Positions 18,090 to 26,981 of a DNA stretch of 64,000 nt are shown piece by piece. The notes beneath the pieces are model-generated. The model saw nothing but the letters and a program-made list of their open reading frames with translations, did no database searches and had not been told where the DNA came from. A program made the position numbers and the translations under genes. Position 1 is the first letter of the stretch; every line of letters starts with the position of its first letter. Origin of the DNA: Agrobacterium pusense (GTDB taxonomy: Bacteria > Pseudomonadota > Alphaproteobacteria > Rhizobiales > Rhizobiaceae); the NCBI RefSeq assembly GCF_900102105.1, contig NZ_FNBB01000002.1, positions 787,679-851,678 on the forward strand, written 5' to 3'.

Positions 18090-19157
18090 TCAGGCGGCCT
18101 TCTGGCGCGGCAGGCTCTTCATATCAATGACGAAACGATAACGCACATCGCTTTTTATCATGCGTTCATAAGCATCGTTGATCTGATCGATATCGATCAT
18201 CTCGATTTCGGCGGCGATGCCTTTTTCGGCGCAGAAATCCAGCATTTCCTGGGTCTCGGGAATGCCGCCGATCATCGAGCCGGCAAAGGTCTTGCGGCCC
18301 GGAATGAGACTGAACGCCATTACCGACAGCGGCTTTTCCGGCGCACCCACCTGTACCAGCGCGCCGTCTCGCTTCAGCAGGGCAAGATAAGCGTTGATGT
18401 CATGGTCGGCGGCGACGGCATCGATGATGAGGTCGAGGCTCGAAGCGGCCTTTTTCATCTGATCCGCATCGCGCGAGACGATCACCTCATGGGCGCCGAG
18501 TTTTTTTGCGTCTTCAGCCTTGCCGGGCGACGTCGTGATCATCACCACCGTCGCGCCCATGGCATTGGCGAGCTTCACCGCCATATGACCAAGGCCACCG
18601 AGACCGACAACGCCGACCCGCTTGCCAGGGCCTGCATTCCAGTGGCGCAGCGGGGAGTAGGTGGTAATGCCCGCGCAGAGCAGGGGTGCGGCAGCGGCCG
18701 GATCGAGACCTTCGGGTATGTTGAGAACGTAACGGTCATCGACCACCACATGAGCGGAGTAACCGCCAAGCGTATGGGCGTCGCCGCCCATCGCCTTGTC
18801 AGGCGAATTATAGGTGCCGGTCATGCCGTTTTCGCAATATTGCTCCAGCCCCTCGGCGCAGCTTGCGCATTGCCGGCAGCTATCCACGATGCAGCCGACG
18901 CCGACGCGGTCACCCGTCTTGAACCTGGTGACATCCGAACCCACGCGGCCGACACGGCCGATGATTTCGTGGCCGGGAACGCAGGGGTAAAGAGAGCCCG
19001 GCCATTCGCTGCGGGCCGTGTGGATATCGGAGTGGCAGACGCCACAGAATTCGATTTCGATTTCGACATCGCGCGGGCCGGGATCGCGACGCTTGATGGT
19101 CGCAAGCTTCATCGGTGAAGAACCGTCGTCGCAGGCGTAAGCGGATGTTGTGAACAT
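18090..19157 (-). CDS. Zinc-dependent NAD(P) alcohol dehydrogenase (cinnamyl-alcohol type)
   Basis: 355-residue medium-chain dehydrogenase. Catalytic-zinc residues lie in CGVCHSD (C38) and GHE (H63, E64). The structural zinc cysteines are C94, C97, C100 and C108. The cofactor motif GLGGLGHMAVKLA is near 186. The overall pattern matches YahK/AdhC-type aldehyde reductases, broad-range NADPH enzymes. The ATG at 19157 follows AGGAGG at 7 nt. Monocistronic. Confidence 0.9.
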   Translation of the reverse strand: MFTTSAYACDDGSSPMKLATIKRRDPGPRDVEIEIEFCGVCHSDIHTARSEWPGSLYPCVPGHEIIGRVGRVGSDVTRFKTGDRVGVGCIVDSCRQCASCAEGLEQYCENGMTGTYNSPDKAMGGDAHTLGGYSAHVVVDDRYVLNIPEGLDPAAAAPLLCAGITTYSPLRHWNAGPGKRVGVVGLGGLGHMAVKLANAMGATVVMITTSPGKAEDAKKLGAHEVIVSRDADQMKKAASSLDLIIDAVAADHDINAYLALLKRDGALVQVGAPEKPLSVMAFSLIPGRKTFAGSMIGGIPETQEMLDFCAEKGIAAEIEMIDIDQINDAYERMIKSDVRYRFVIDMKSLPRQKAA

Positions 19158-19221
19158 GATCGTTCCTCCTCTTGTGTTGATCGATGCATCAAACACCGGC
19201 CTGCGGCAAGGGTTGCGGCGG

Positions 19222-19953
19222 TCAGCCGCCAGCGCCGGTTTCGGGGACTGCCGGGCCAAAAACCTCCTCGAAGGCCTCGCGCAGCAGGACGTCGACATCA
19301 CCGATCATAACCGGCAATCCAAGATCGACAAGGCTGGTAACGCCATAGGCGCTGATGCCGCATGGAATGATGCCGGTGAAGTGCGAGAGATCGGGATCGA
19401 CATTGATCGCGAGCCCGTGAAAACTCACCCATTTGCGCAGACGGATACCCAGTGCGGCAATCTTGTCTTCTGCCAGGCCGCCATCCGGCAGGAGAGGTTT
19501 CTCGGGGCGCCTGACCCAGACGCCGACGCGATCCTCCCGCCGCTCGCCACGCACATTCATCTTATCAAGCGTGCGGATGATGACATCCTCGAGTGCCGCA
19601 ACATAGGCGCGGACATCCTGGCGGCGGCGTTTGAGATCAAGCATGACGTAAGCGACCCGCTGGCCAGGGCCGTGATAGGTATATTCGCCGCCGCGCCCCG
19701 TGGCGAAGACCGGGAAACGATCCGGTTCGATCAGATCGGCCACATCGGCGCTGGTGCCGGCCGTATAAAGCGGCGGATGCTCCAGAAGCCAGACGAGTTC
19801 GTCCGCCTCGCCAGCTGCGATGGCGCTAACCTCGCGCTCCATTTCCTCTACCGCCTGCTCGTAAGGCACAAGGCCATCGGAGATTCGCCAGCGAACGGGC
19901 GGCGAACCAGCGGCGGGGAGCATTTTTGTCTCGATATCCGTGCGTGTAAGCAT
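19222..19953 (-). CDS. lipB: Lipoyl(octanoyl) transferase LipB
   Basis: Moves octanoyl from acyl carrier protein to lipoyl domains such as GcvH, which is encoded in this window. 243 residues from ATG 19953 (AAAGGA at 7 nt). The signature [17 protein letters not shown] spans 87-103, catalytic Lys174 is in RKWVSFHG and nucleophile Cys198 in [10 protein letters not shown]. Monocistronic, divergent from the tRNA-Leu gene. Confidence 0.95.
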   Translation of the reverse strand: MLTRTDIETKMLPAAGSPPVRWRISDGLVPYEQAVEEMEREVSAIAAGEADELVWLLEHPPLYTAGTSADVADLIEPDRFPVFATGRGGEYTYHGPGQRVAYVMLDLKRRRQDVRAYVAALEDVIIRTLDKMNVRGERREDRVGVWVRRPEKPLLPDGGLAEDKIAALGIRLRKWVSFHGLAINVDPDLSHFTGIIPCGISAYGVTSLVDLGLPVMIGDVDVLLREAFEEVFGPAVPETGAGG

Positions 19954-20142
19954 GAAAAAGTCCTTTCCACAGCCTTCTCGCAAAATGGCGTCACGGCCGC
20001 AACCCCAGCATTTCCGGGCTTCCTGCATATAGGATGGTGCAGTGCGATTTTTAATTTCAAAAAACTGTCACGACGCTCTTGTGCACCCAAAATCCTTTTG
20101 CTACATGCACCCCCGTCGGCGCAAGTCGACGCCTACCACGAT

Positions 20143-20227
20143 GCGGTCGTGGCGGAATTGGTAGACGCGCAGCGTTGAGGTCGCTGTGGGGCAACCCGTG
20201 GAAGTTCGAGTCTTCTCGACCGCACCA
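20143..20227 (+). tRNA. tRNA-Leu (anticodon GAG)
   Basis: Class II tRNA. The acceptor stem pairs GCGGTCG (20143-20149) with CGACCGC (20217-20223), then A73 and an encoded CCA. The D-arm contains GGAATTGGTAGACGC. The anticodon stem CAGCG/CGCTG encloses TTGAGGT with anticodon GAG, reading CUC/CUU. A long variable arm (TGGGGCAACCCG) and a GTTCGAGTC T-loop follow. Confidence 0.96.
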
Positions 20228-20230
20228 AAG

Positions 20231-20260
20231 AAACCCGCTCCGGCGGGTTTTTTCTTTTTT
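20231..20260 (+). terminator. Terminator of tRNA-Leu
   Basis: AAACCCGC-TCCG-GCGGGTTT, a perfect 8-bp stem, followed by TTTCTTTTTT, 3 nt after the CCA end. Confidence 0.9.
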
Positions 20261-20408
20261 AGCCAATCGGTTAGCCCTGACCCCACAAGACGCCAGGCTG
20301 CGTCGGAGCCAATTCGGCTACCGTGTTTTATCTTGCCGTCAGCATTATAAAAATTACGGGCGGCAAATCATTGACCCGACGCCGCCCGAATTGAATGGCC
20401 GGACTGAA

Positions 20409-20570
20409 CTAGCGTCGGTAACGCTGTCCGTCCCCGACACGGTAGGGGTCCCCATCCATTACCTGATCCATTCGCCACTCGTTTCCACGATATGGGCTAT
20501 GCCACGTCTGGCATCCGGCCAGAAAGACGGTTGCGGTCAGCAATCCGAAAGTAAGGGCGGCTCGCATCAT
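20409..20570 (-). CDS. Small predicted lipoprotein (53 residues)
   Basis: A short reading frame starting MMRAALTFGLLTATVFLAGC, with a lipobox LAGC and the acylation cysteine at residue 20, then a 33-residue charged tail rich in Trp, Tyr, Arg and Asp (QTWHSPYRGNEW, then DPYRVGDGQRYRR). AGGAG lies 6 nt before the ATG. The double ATG allows a start 1 codon later. No known domain; probably an outer- or inner-membrane anchored periplasmic peptide. Confidence 0.7.
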   Translation of the reverse strand: MMRAALTFGLLTATVFLAGCQTWHSPYRGNEWRMDQVMDGDPYRVGDGQRYRR

Positions 20571-20804
20571 CTTGAACTCCTCGAAATGTCATCCCAGCCA
20601 TGTAGGCGCACGCCCGCATTTTTGCGATACCTCGTCGAAATTTGTCGTCCGTTTTAGAACGGCGCAACAATTTGGATTGCCGGAAAATTCCGGTGGATAT
20701 TGATGCACGCTTTGGTAGCTCGTCTGCTCCCCCCACAAAACGAGGGGTGGAATATGAGAGGTCTGATGTTAGCTTTTGTCAGGAAATAATATCCGGGGGT
20801 TTTC

Positions 20805-21191
20805 GTGCAGGGGGACAAGACGGATTCAGACAATGCGCTTGGTTATTACATGTGGAGCATTTCCGACAACAGGCTGATCATGGATGCGATTACCGCGGAA
20901 TGCCATGGATTTTCCGAACCGGTTGCATCACGCGGGGTAACGATCGAGGAGATTCTGGAAAGGATCGATATTGAGATGCGCGATCGGGTGGCACAGGCCA
21001 TTTTCGACAGCATCACCACGGGCGTCTTTTTCGATCAGCGTTACAAGGTCAACCTGCCTGACGGCTCAAGCCGATGGATCGCGGCAAAGGGCAGGGCGAT
21101 CTTCGATCCGGAGGGCACGCCTTTTCTCGGTATAGGCAGCGTCCGGGATATCACGCTGAAAAAACCTTACCAGTTTGAACCACGCCAGTAA
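20805..21191 (+). CDS. PAS-domain protein, single domain
   Basis: 128 residues forming one PAS fold, PAS_3-like: YYMWSISDNRLIMDAITAE at the N-terminus, central helices, and RYKVNLPDGSSRWIAAKGRAIFD followed by GTPFLGIGSVRDIT at the C-terminus. There is no attached kinase, cyclase or HTH, so it would act as a stand-alone sensor or partner protein. GTG start with a G-rich region upstream. Ligand and partner are unknown. Confidence 0.8.
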   Translation: MQGDKTDSDNALGYYMWSISDNRLIMDAITAECHGFSEPVASRGVTIEEILERIDIEMRDRVAQAIFDSITTGVFFDQRYKVNLPDGSSRWIAAKGRAIFDPEGTPFLGIGSVRDITLKKPYQFEPRQ

Positions 21192-21200
21192 CGACAACAA

Positions 21201-21228
21201 AAAAGAGGCGGCTTTCGCCGCCTTTTTT
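21201..21228. terminator. Bidirectional terminator between PAS gene and small membrane gene
   Basis: GGCGGC (21207-21212) pairs with GCCGCC (21217-21222), flanked by A-runs and T-runs (AAAAGA... and TTTTTT), so it works on both strands for the two convergent genes. Confidence 0.8.
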
Positions 21229-21249
21229 CGTCTGCGCCTTGCCGGGACA

Positions 21250-21417
21250 TCAGAACACGGCGAGATATTTCAACAGCGAAATAATGCCGATAATAATGAC
21301 GATAACCTGTGCGATCTGTTTGGCGCCGCCGCCAACGGGCAGTCGCGCGATGAGCCACAAGACAAGCACAATCACCAGGAAGGTGATCAGAATGCTGACG
21401 AGCGTAGATGTAACCAT
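21250..21417 (-). CDS. Small hydrophobic membrane protein (55 residues)
   Basis: Two predicted membrane helices: residues 3-24 (SILITFLVIVLVLWLIARL) and 36-55 (AQVIVIIIGIISLLKYLAVF), joined by a short PVGGGAKQ turn. AGGGAG lies upstream of the ATG. Short proteins with this pattern are common in rhizobia but uncharacterised. No regulatory partner is evident. Confidence 0.7.
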   Translation of the reverse strand: MVTSTLVSILITFLVIVLVLWLIARLPVGGGAKQIAQVIVIIIGIISLLKYLAVF

Positions 21418-21541
21418 ATGTCCCAGCTCCCTATTGAAATTCGATATTCAACGATGGTTCACCGTTGCGTGAGTAAAAAGGCGCCAGCCGGTATTTTGTT
21501 CCATGTGGTCGATTGCGCGCGATTAAATTAGGATTTTCTGA

Positions 21542-21970
21542 ATGACCGAGAGCGTGAGGATGAAATCGAGGCCGGTCGGCGCTTCCGTCAGCGTGGGGCG
21601 GCTTGGCCGTCCTCATGTGTCGTCGGTCACCGGTGGCGCTCTGGACATCGTCACGGGGGTTTCGGAGCCAGGGTTTAACCCAATCGATCTTTTATACTCC
21701 TCGCTGGCCGCGTGCCTGGCGCTCAGCGTCCGCATCGCAGCCAGCAGCTTGGGACTGCTCGATCTGTTCGAGGGTGTTCGTGTTGATGTCTCCGGCGAGA
21801 AATCGGCTGATGAGCCCTATCGCATCATCCGCTTCGACATTCGGATGGAGATCGCCGGAAACTTCAACGCGGCGGAGCGACTGGCGCTTGCGCACAGGGC
21901 GGAGGATATCTGCACCGTCAGCAACACGCTGAAGGGCGATGCGGAATTTGTGCTGTCGATTACCAGCTGA
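21542..21970 (+). CDS. OsmC/Ohr family protein
   Basis: 142-residue OsmC-fold protein. The two redox cysteines expected for this peroxidase family lie in AACLALSV and AEDICTVSNTLK. NPIDLLYSSLAACL matches the conserved first cysteine helix. It probably reduces organic hydroperoxides or acts as a thiol-based stress protein. The ATG at 21542 follows AGGA. It converges with the deformylase paralog. Confidence 0.85.
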   Translation: MTESVRMKSRPVGASVSVGRLGRPHVSSVTGGALDIVTGVSEPGFNPIDLLYSSLAACLALSVRIAASSLGLLDLFEGVRVDVSGEKSADEPYRIIRFDIRMEIAGNFNAAERLALAHRAEDICTVSNTLKGDAEFVLSITS

Positions 21971-21973
21971 CGG

Positions 21974-22468
21974 TTACGGCTTCCTCGACTTTTCCCATTT
22001 CTTCACCAGCCGGTCGCGTCTTAGCTTCGAAAGCCGCTTCACCCAGAAAATGCCGTCAAGCTGGTCAATCTCGTGCTGGATGCAGATGGCGTGAAATCCC
22101 TCGACGGCCTGACGGTGCTCCGTGCCGTCGATGTCCTGAAACCTCACTTCGATCTTGGATGGCCGCTCCACTTCGTCCGTGAAGCCCGGCATCGAGACGC
22201 TGCCCTCCACATGTCGCATGGTCTGCGTGGCGCGGCCGATGATTTCGGGATTGACGTAGGTAAGGACGGTCCCCGGCGTCAGTTCCAACACAAAAACACG
22301 CTGCTTCACGCCGATATGGGCGGCGGTGATGCCGACACCCGGGGCGGCGCGCATCGTGTCGATCAGGTCGCTGACAAGATCCTGCAATTGCCCGTCAAAC
22401 ACCGTGACCGGCTCGCAGATTTCCGACAAGCCGGGATGCGGATAGGGCAGGATAGGCCTGGTTGCCAA
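21974..22468 (-). CDS. Peptide deformylase-like protein with altered active site
   Basis: 164-residue protein with the deformylase fold but substitutions in all three signature motifs. Motif 1 is PGVGITAAHIGV (H51 where Gln is expected). Motif 2 is EGSVSMPG, with Ser90 replacing the metal-binding Cys of EGCLS. Motif 3 is QHEIDQLDG, with Gln136 in place of the second histidine of HExxH. Two metal ligands are thus missing, so classical deformylation is unlikely. TTG start with GGAG at 7 nt. The true Def is presumably elsewhere in the genome. Confidence 0.85.
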   Translation of the reverse strand: MATRPILPYPHPGLSEICEPVTVFDGQLQDLVSDLIDTMRAAPGVGITAAHIGVKQRVFVLELTPGTVLTYVNPEIIGRATQTMRHVEGSVSMPGFTDEVERPSKIEVRFQDIDGTEHRQAVEGFHAICIQHEIDQLDGIFWVKRLSKLRRDRLVKKWEKSRKP

Positions 22469-22486
22469 GGAAATGCTCCGTTCGTT

Positions 22487-22786
22487 TCAAATCCGGGCGG
22501 CGGCGGCGAGCGCCTTTCCCTCCGCTGTCGCTTCCAGGAAGCTGCGCTGGGTGCGGGCATCGCGTCTCGTTACCTGCACGAAGCGCGGTGACAGACCGGC
22601 GATTTCGCGCAGAACGAGGGCATGTGCAAGACCCAGCCTGTTGGCAATGCCGCGGCTGTCTGTGGCTATATTGAAGTCGACCGCAATCAGTATCGCCGCG
22701 CCGGTGGATGTGAGCAAGGGCTGCGATCGCTCTTGAACCCTTGCCACCGCGGCCATGAAGGCATCAGCGGACTGTTCCTCATTCAT
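22487..22786 (-). CDS. Small MarR-like winged-helix protein
   Basis: 99 residues, overlapping the FdhF-like stop by one base (TGATG), so translationally coupled to it. The middle part (SRGIANRLGLAHALVLREIAG) resembles a helix-turn-helix, and VTRRDARTQRSFLEATAEGKAL resembles the MarR wing and following helix. The N-terminal dimer helices of MarR are shortened. It may regulate or assist the molybdoenzyme. Assignment is from pattern only. Confidence 0.6.
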   Translation of the reverse strand: MNEEQSADAFMAAVARVQERSQPLLTSTGAAILIAVDFNIATDSRGIANRLGLAHALVLREIAGLSPRFVQVTRRDARTQRSFLEATAEGKALAAAARI

Positions 22787-25086
22787 CAGGAGGCATCCGG
22801 GCGCAGGCGGACGGACACGAGCACGGATTTAGACGTCGGTGTAAAACTGTCTTTGCCATAGCTCGACAGCGGCACCAGCACATTCAGTTCCGGATAATAA
22901 CCGCCGATGCTGCCCCGCGGAATATTGTAGGGCACCAGCCGGAAATTCTGTGCGATGCGTTCGATCCCATCGCCATATTCGCCAACGACATCGACACGCT
23001 GGCGGGAATGGGCGCCGAGCGCTTGCATATCCGCCGGGTTCATGAAGATGACGTGGCGTTCGCCATAAACGCCACGATAGCGGTCGTCCATGCCGTAGAT
23101 CGTGGTGTTGTATTGATCGTGGCTGCGGAAGGTCTGCAGGACGAAAAGGTTCTCGCGCGTGAGCGCCTGCTGGTGTTCGGTCTGTTCGGGCAGGGGGCCG
23201 CTGAAAAAGATCGCCTTTTTCGCCGGTGTGTTCCATTGCCGTTCCGCAGCCCTATTTGGCAGACGGAAGCCGCGCGGCACGCGAACGCGTTCGTTGAAAT
23301 TCTCGAATCCGGGTATGACCCGCTCGATCATGTCGCGGATAAGATCGTAATCATCAGCGAGCGCTTTCCAGTTCACAGGCCCGCTGCCCAGCGTCGCTTC
23401 TGCGATGCCGGCGATGATGGCGACTTCCGAGCGCAATTCGTCCGACGCCGGTGGATTGATGCCGCCGGAGCCGTGCACCATGCTCATGGAATCCTCGACC
23501 GTGACGATCTGCGCCCGGCCTGCCGAATTGCGGTCGATCTCGGTTCGCCCCAGGCAAGGCAGCACGAACGAGGTTTCGCCCGGCACGAGATGCGAATGAT
23601 TGAGCTTGGTGGCGATGTTGACGGTGAGCTTCTGATTTTCGAATGCCTTGATAATAAGCGGGCTATCGGGCGTGGCGCGCAGGAAATTACCCCCGAGCGC
23701 AATAAAGGCTTGCGCCTTGCCCTCAAGCATGGCCGCCACAGCCTCCACCGTATTGTGGCCGGGCTTGCGCGGCATGGTAACGCCGAGTTCCTTTTCCAGC
23801 GCATCGAGAAGTGCGGGCGGTGCTTTTTCATCGATGCCGACGGTGCGGTCGCCCTGAACGTTGGAATGACCGCGCACGGGGCAAAGGCCCGCACCGGGAC
23901 GACCGACATTGCCGCGCAGCAACATGAAATTGGTGATCTCGCGCACGATGACGACCGAGTGACGATGCTGAGTGACGCCCATGGCCCATGTCGCGATGAC
24001 GGAGCCGGCCTTCATGTAGATGTGGGCGGCTTCTTCGATCTCCTCGCGGGTGAGGCCGGACTGGTCGAGAATGGTCTCCCAGCTCGTCGCTTCGACGGCG
24101 GCACGGTAGGCCTCGAACTCCGCTGCATGTTCGGCGATGAAGTCGTAGTCGATGATGGCGGGTTCGCCCGCCGCCCTTGCGGCGTCGTCAGCGGCGAAGA
24201 CCGCCTTGCTCATGCCGCGCACCGCCGCCATGTCGCCGCCCTGGCGCGGCTGGTAATAATTGGTGGCAATCTTCGTGCTGCCGCCACTGATCATCTCGAT
24301 CTTGTCCTGCGGGTCTGCAAAGCGCTCCAGCCCCTTTTCGCGAATGGGATTGAAGACGGCGATCCGGGCGCCGCGCAGGGCGGCGCGGCGCAGGTCGCCC
24401 AGCATGCGCGGATGATTGGTGCCAGGGTTTTGCCCGATCACGAAAATCGCGTCGGCCTTTTCAAAGTCCTCGAGCAGCACCGTTCCTTTGCCGACACCGA
24501 TCGATGCGTTCAATCCGACACCGCTTGCCTCGTGGCACATATTGGAGCAGTCGGGGAAATTATTGGTGCCGTAAAGCCGCACCATCAGCTGATAAAGGAA
24601 AGCCGCCTCGTTGGAAGCGCGGCCGGACGTATAGAATTCAGCCCGGTTCGGGTTGTCGAGACCGTTGAGGATGCTGCCGATTTCGGTAAAGGCCTCGTCC
24701 CACGATACGGGCAGGTATTTGTCGCTCATCCGGTCATAGCGCATGGGATGGGTGAGACGCCCCTGTTTTTCCAACTCGTAATCGGACCAGCCGCGCAGTT
24801 CGGAGACGGTGTGGCTGGCGAAGAACGCCGGCGGCACGCGGGCTTCGGTCGCTTCCCAGGATACCGCCTTGACGCCGTTTTCACAGAACTCGAAAGAGGA
24901 GCCGTGTTCCGGATCGCCCCAGGCGCAACCGGGACAGTCAAAACCATCCGGCTGATTGGTCTTCAACAGGGTGCGGACGCCCGAGATCGGTGCCCCGGAT
25001 TCCAGAAGGCGCTTGCCGACGCTTTTAAGTGCGCCCCAACCGCCTGCGGCGGACGATGCCTTGCCGATGAAACCCGTCTTGCTCAT
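22786..25086 (-). CDS. FdhF/YdeP family molybdopterin oxidoreductase
   Basis: Large cytosolic molybdoenzyme, 766 residues from ATG 25086. An N-terminal cysteine cluster CPGCAWGDPEHGSSFEFC resembles the metal-binding start of this family. Middle motifs FYTSGRASNEAAFLYQLM and NFPDCSNMCHEASGVGL, plus PGTNHPRMLGDLR, form the bis-MGD domain; the C-terminal molydopterin-dinucleotide-binding domain includes RSHDQYNTTIYGMDDRYRG. It resembles E. coli YdeP and FdhF-like proteins, usually annotated as formate dehydrogenase alpha, but the physiological substrate is unknown. Coupled with the MarR-like gene. Confidence 0.88.
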   Translation of the reverse strand: MSKTGFIGKASSAAGGWGALKSVGKRLLESGAPISGVRTLLKTNQPDGFDCPGCAWGDPEHGSSFEFCENGVKAVSWEATEARVPPAFFASHTVSELRGWSDYELEKQGRLTHPMRYDRMSDKYLPVSWDEAFTEIGSILNGLDNPNRAEFYTSGRASNEAAFLYQLMVRLYGTNNFPDCSNMCHEASGVGLNASIGVGKGTVLLEDFEKADAIFVIGQNPGTNHPRMLGDLRRAALRGARIAVFNPIREKGLERFADPQDKIEMISGGSTKIATNYYQPRQGGDMAAVRGMSKAVFAADDAARAAGEPAIIDYDFIAEHAAEFEAYRAAVEATSWETILDQSGLTREEIEEAAHIYMKAGSVIATWAMGVTQHRHSVVIVREITNFMLLRGNVGRPGAGLCPVRGHSNVQGDRTVGIDEKAPPALLDALEKELGVTMPRKPGHNTVEAVAAMLEGKAQAFIALGGNFLRATPDSPLIIKAFENQKLTVNIATKLNHSHLVPGETSFVLPCLGRTEIDRNSAGRAQIVTVEDSMSMVHGSGGINPPASDELRSEVAIIAGIAEATLGSGPVNWKALADDYDLIRDMIERVIPGFENFNERVRVPRGFRLPNRAAERQWNTPAKKAIFFSGPLPEQTEHQQALTRENLFVLQTFRSHDQYNTTIYGMDDRYRGVYGERHVIFMNPADMQALGAHSRQRVDVVGEYGDGIERIAQNFRLVPYNIPRGSIGGYYPELNVLVPLSSYGKDSFTPTSKSVLVSVRLRPDAS

Positions 25087-25479
25087 GGTTTGCCACCCCG
25101 AAACCGACTTTCCGCGTCCGGTCGGCGCGGTTTGTCCTTTGTCAAAAACATCTTCAGAAGCGCCCATCCGCATCGGCTGTCAACGCCTTTGTTGTGCGTT
25201 GCGGTAAAACCAGCGTCATGGCTATCAACCTTGGCTGCGGAACGGCGTAAAGGGTGCGGGCGTTGTCGTAAAACAAGCGGCACGGATCGGCTATTCATGC
25301 TTATAAGCCGCACTCCGCCCGATCCTGCCGGAGAGGCGAAGAGGAATGACGAATGGAATTTTCGCGACACGCGCGAAGCTTAGGTATTTGCAGCTATCCG
25401 GTTGTTGACAATATGCTTTTTAACGCCATTCTGCCTTCGAATTCGAGCATTGCGGCATTTGAATACAAGGGGACGCCAG
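25087..25479. other. Divergent intergenic region, FdhF-like / mgtE
   Basis: 393 bp without a convincing gene. A TTGACA at 25405-25410 with a weak CATTCT 16 nt later is a possible mgtE promoter. I see no M-box-like magnesium riboswitch. Confidence 0.4.
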
Positions 25480-26907
25480 ATGACAGACCGTGACGACGAC
25501 GCTGTCGCGCCCGATGAATTGAAGCCGTTGGATGCCCCGTCGGATATTTATGCCGAAGATGGCTCGGTGCGTTCCGATTTTCTGACGATGGTGGGTGCGG
25601 CAATCGCCGATCGCGACCTCTTGTTCCTGCGCAAGAATGTGGCGCGGCTGCATGAATCCGAACTCGGAGACCTGCTTGAATCCATTCTCCCGGAACAGCG
25701 CCACGCGCTTGTGCGGCTGCTCGGTTCCGATTTTGATATGACGGCGCTGACCGAGGTGGATGAAGGTATCCGCCTCGATATCGTCGATCAGATGTCGAAC
25801 GAGCAGATCGCTGCCGGTATCGGCGAGCTCGATTCGGACGACGCCGTCTACATTCTTGAAGACCTCGACGACGAGGATCGTAAGGACATTCTCTCGCAGC
25901 TGCCCTTCACCGAACGCGTGCGGTTGATGCGGGCGCTGGACTATCCTGAGAGCTCGGCCGGTCGGCGCATGCAGACGGAATTCGTCGCCGTGCCGCCATT
26001 CTGGACTGTCGGGCAGACTATTGATTATCTGCGAGAGGAGGAGGAACTCCCGGACTCCTTCACCCAGATTTTTGTCATCGATCCCACTTTCAAGCTGGTC
26101 GGCGCGCTCGATCTCGACAAGGTGCTGCGGGCCAAGCGCCAGGTGAAGATCGAAACGATCATGCATGAGACAAACCATTCCATTCCAGCAGAAATGGACC
26201 AGGAAGAGGCAGCGCAGCTCTTCGAGCAATACGACCTTCTGTCCGCCGCCGTGGTGGACAATAACGGCCGGCTGGTCGGCGTGCTGACCATCGATGACGT
26301 GGTCGACGTCATCCAGGAAGAGGCCGAGGAAGACCTTCTGCGTCTCGGCGGTGTGGGTGACGAAGAGCTGTCGGACTCCATCGCCAGCACGTCGCGTTCC
26401 CGCGTTCCGTGGCTCGCCGTCAATCTCATCACTGCCTTTCTGTCCGCTTCCGTCATCAGCCTGTTCGATGCGACGATCCAGCAGATCGTCGCGCTGGCGA
26501 TCCTGATGCCTGCGGTTGCCGGCATGGGCGGCAACGCCGGATCGCAGACCATGACGGTATCGGTGCGCGCGCTCGCCACCAAAAGCCTCGATATTAACAA
26601 TGCCGCCCGCATTATTCGGCGCGAGGCGGGGGTGGGCATTCTGAACGGCATGCTGTTCGGCTGCGCCATCGGTGTTGTCGCGGCGCTATGGTTTCAGGAC
26701 ATCCATATTGGGGGCATCATCGCCACGGCCATGTGTCTCAACATGCTCGCGGCGGCCCTGGCGGGAATTCTTATTCCGCTCGTCCTCGACAAGTTCGGAG
26801 CTGACCCTGCCGTCTCATCCGCCGTCTTCGTAACGGCGGTAACGGACATTGTCGGGTTTTTTGCCTTCCTGGGAATAGCGACCTGGTGGTACGGAATTTC
26901 GGGATAG
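25480..26907 (+). CDS. mgtE: Magnesium transporter MgtE
   Basis: 475-residue Mg2+ channel of the MgtE family. The order is an acidic N domain (to ~150), two CBS domains (about 160-290) and five C-terminal helices. The second helix has the pore motif PAVAGMGGNAGSQT and the final helices contain AVFVTAVTDIVGFF. Cytosolic Mg2+ bound between N and CBS domains gates the pore in studied homologs. The start at 25480 (MTDRDDD) has GGGGA upstream. Confidence 0.93.
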   Translation: MTDRDDDAVAPDELKPLDAPSDIYAEDGSVRSDFLTMVGAAIADRDLLFLRKNVARLHESELGDLLESILPEQRHALVRLLGSDFDMTALTEVDEGIRLDIVDQMSNEQIAAGIGELDSDDAVYILEDLDDEDRKDILSQLPFTERVRLMRALDYPESSAGRRMQTEFVAVPPFWTVGQTIDYLREEEELPDSFTQIFVIDPTFKLVGALDLDKVLRAKRQVKIETIMHETNHSIPAEMDQEEAAQLFEQYDLLSAAVVDNNGRLVGVLTIDDVVDVIQEEAEEDLLRLGGVGDEELSDSIASTSRSRVPWLAVNLITAFLSASVISLFDATIQQIVALAILMPAVAGMGGNAGSQTMTVSVRALATKSLDINNAARIIRREAGVGILNGMLFGCAIGVVAALWFQDIHIGGIIATAMCLNMLAAALAGILIPLVLDKFGADPAVSSAVFVTAVTDIVGFFAFLGIATWWYGISG

Positions 26908-26925
26908 GCGAGGGCGGCCATAAAA

Positions 26926-26954
26926 TTGACTTTTACGTGAAGGTCAAATAATAA
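26926..26954 (+). promoter_or_regulatory. MerR-type palindromic operator/promoter
   Basis: TTGAC-TTTTACGTGAAG-GTCAA (26926-26947) is an imperfect 22-bp palindrome centred on ACGT. Its left arm forms a -35 TTGACT and, after 17 nt, TAATAA (26949-26954) serves as -10. The operator therefore lies inside the promoter, as is typical of MerR control, and probably reflects autoregulation of the next gene. Confidence 0.6.
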
Positions 26955-26981
26955 TGATCCGGTTAGGAATCGGATAGGCCC

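Noticed and set aside
20079..20657. 192-codon plus-strand frame
   Set aside because: It runs through the tRNA-Leu and its terminator.
23008..25383. Long open frame (about 790 codons) on the plus strand
   Set aside because: It is antisense to the FdhF-like gene, which has clear motifs; the antisense product has no recognisable domain and reflects high GC third-position bias.
25087..25479. Magnesium (M-box) riboswitch before mgtE
   Set aside because: None of the conserved M-box segments could be found.
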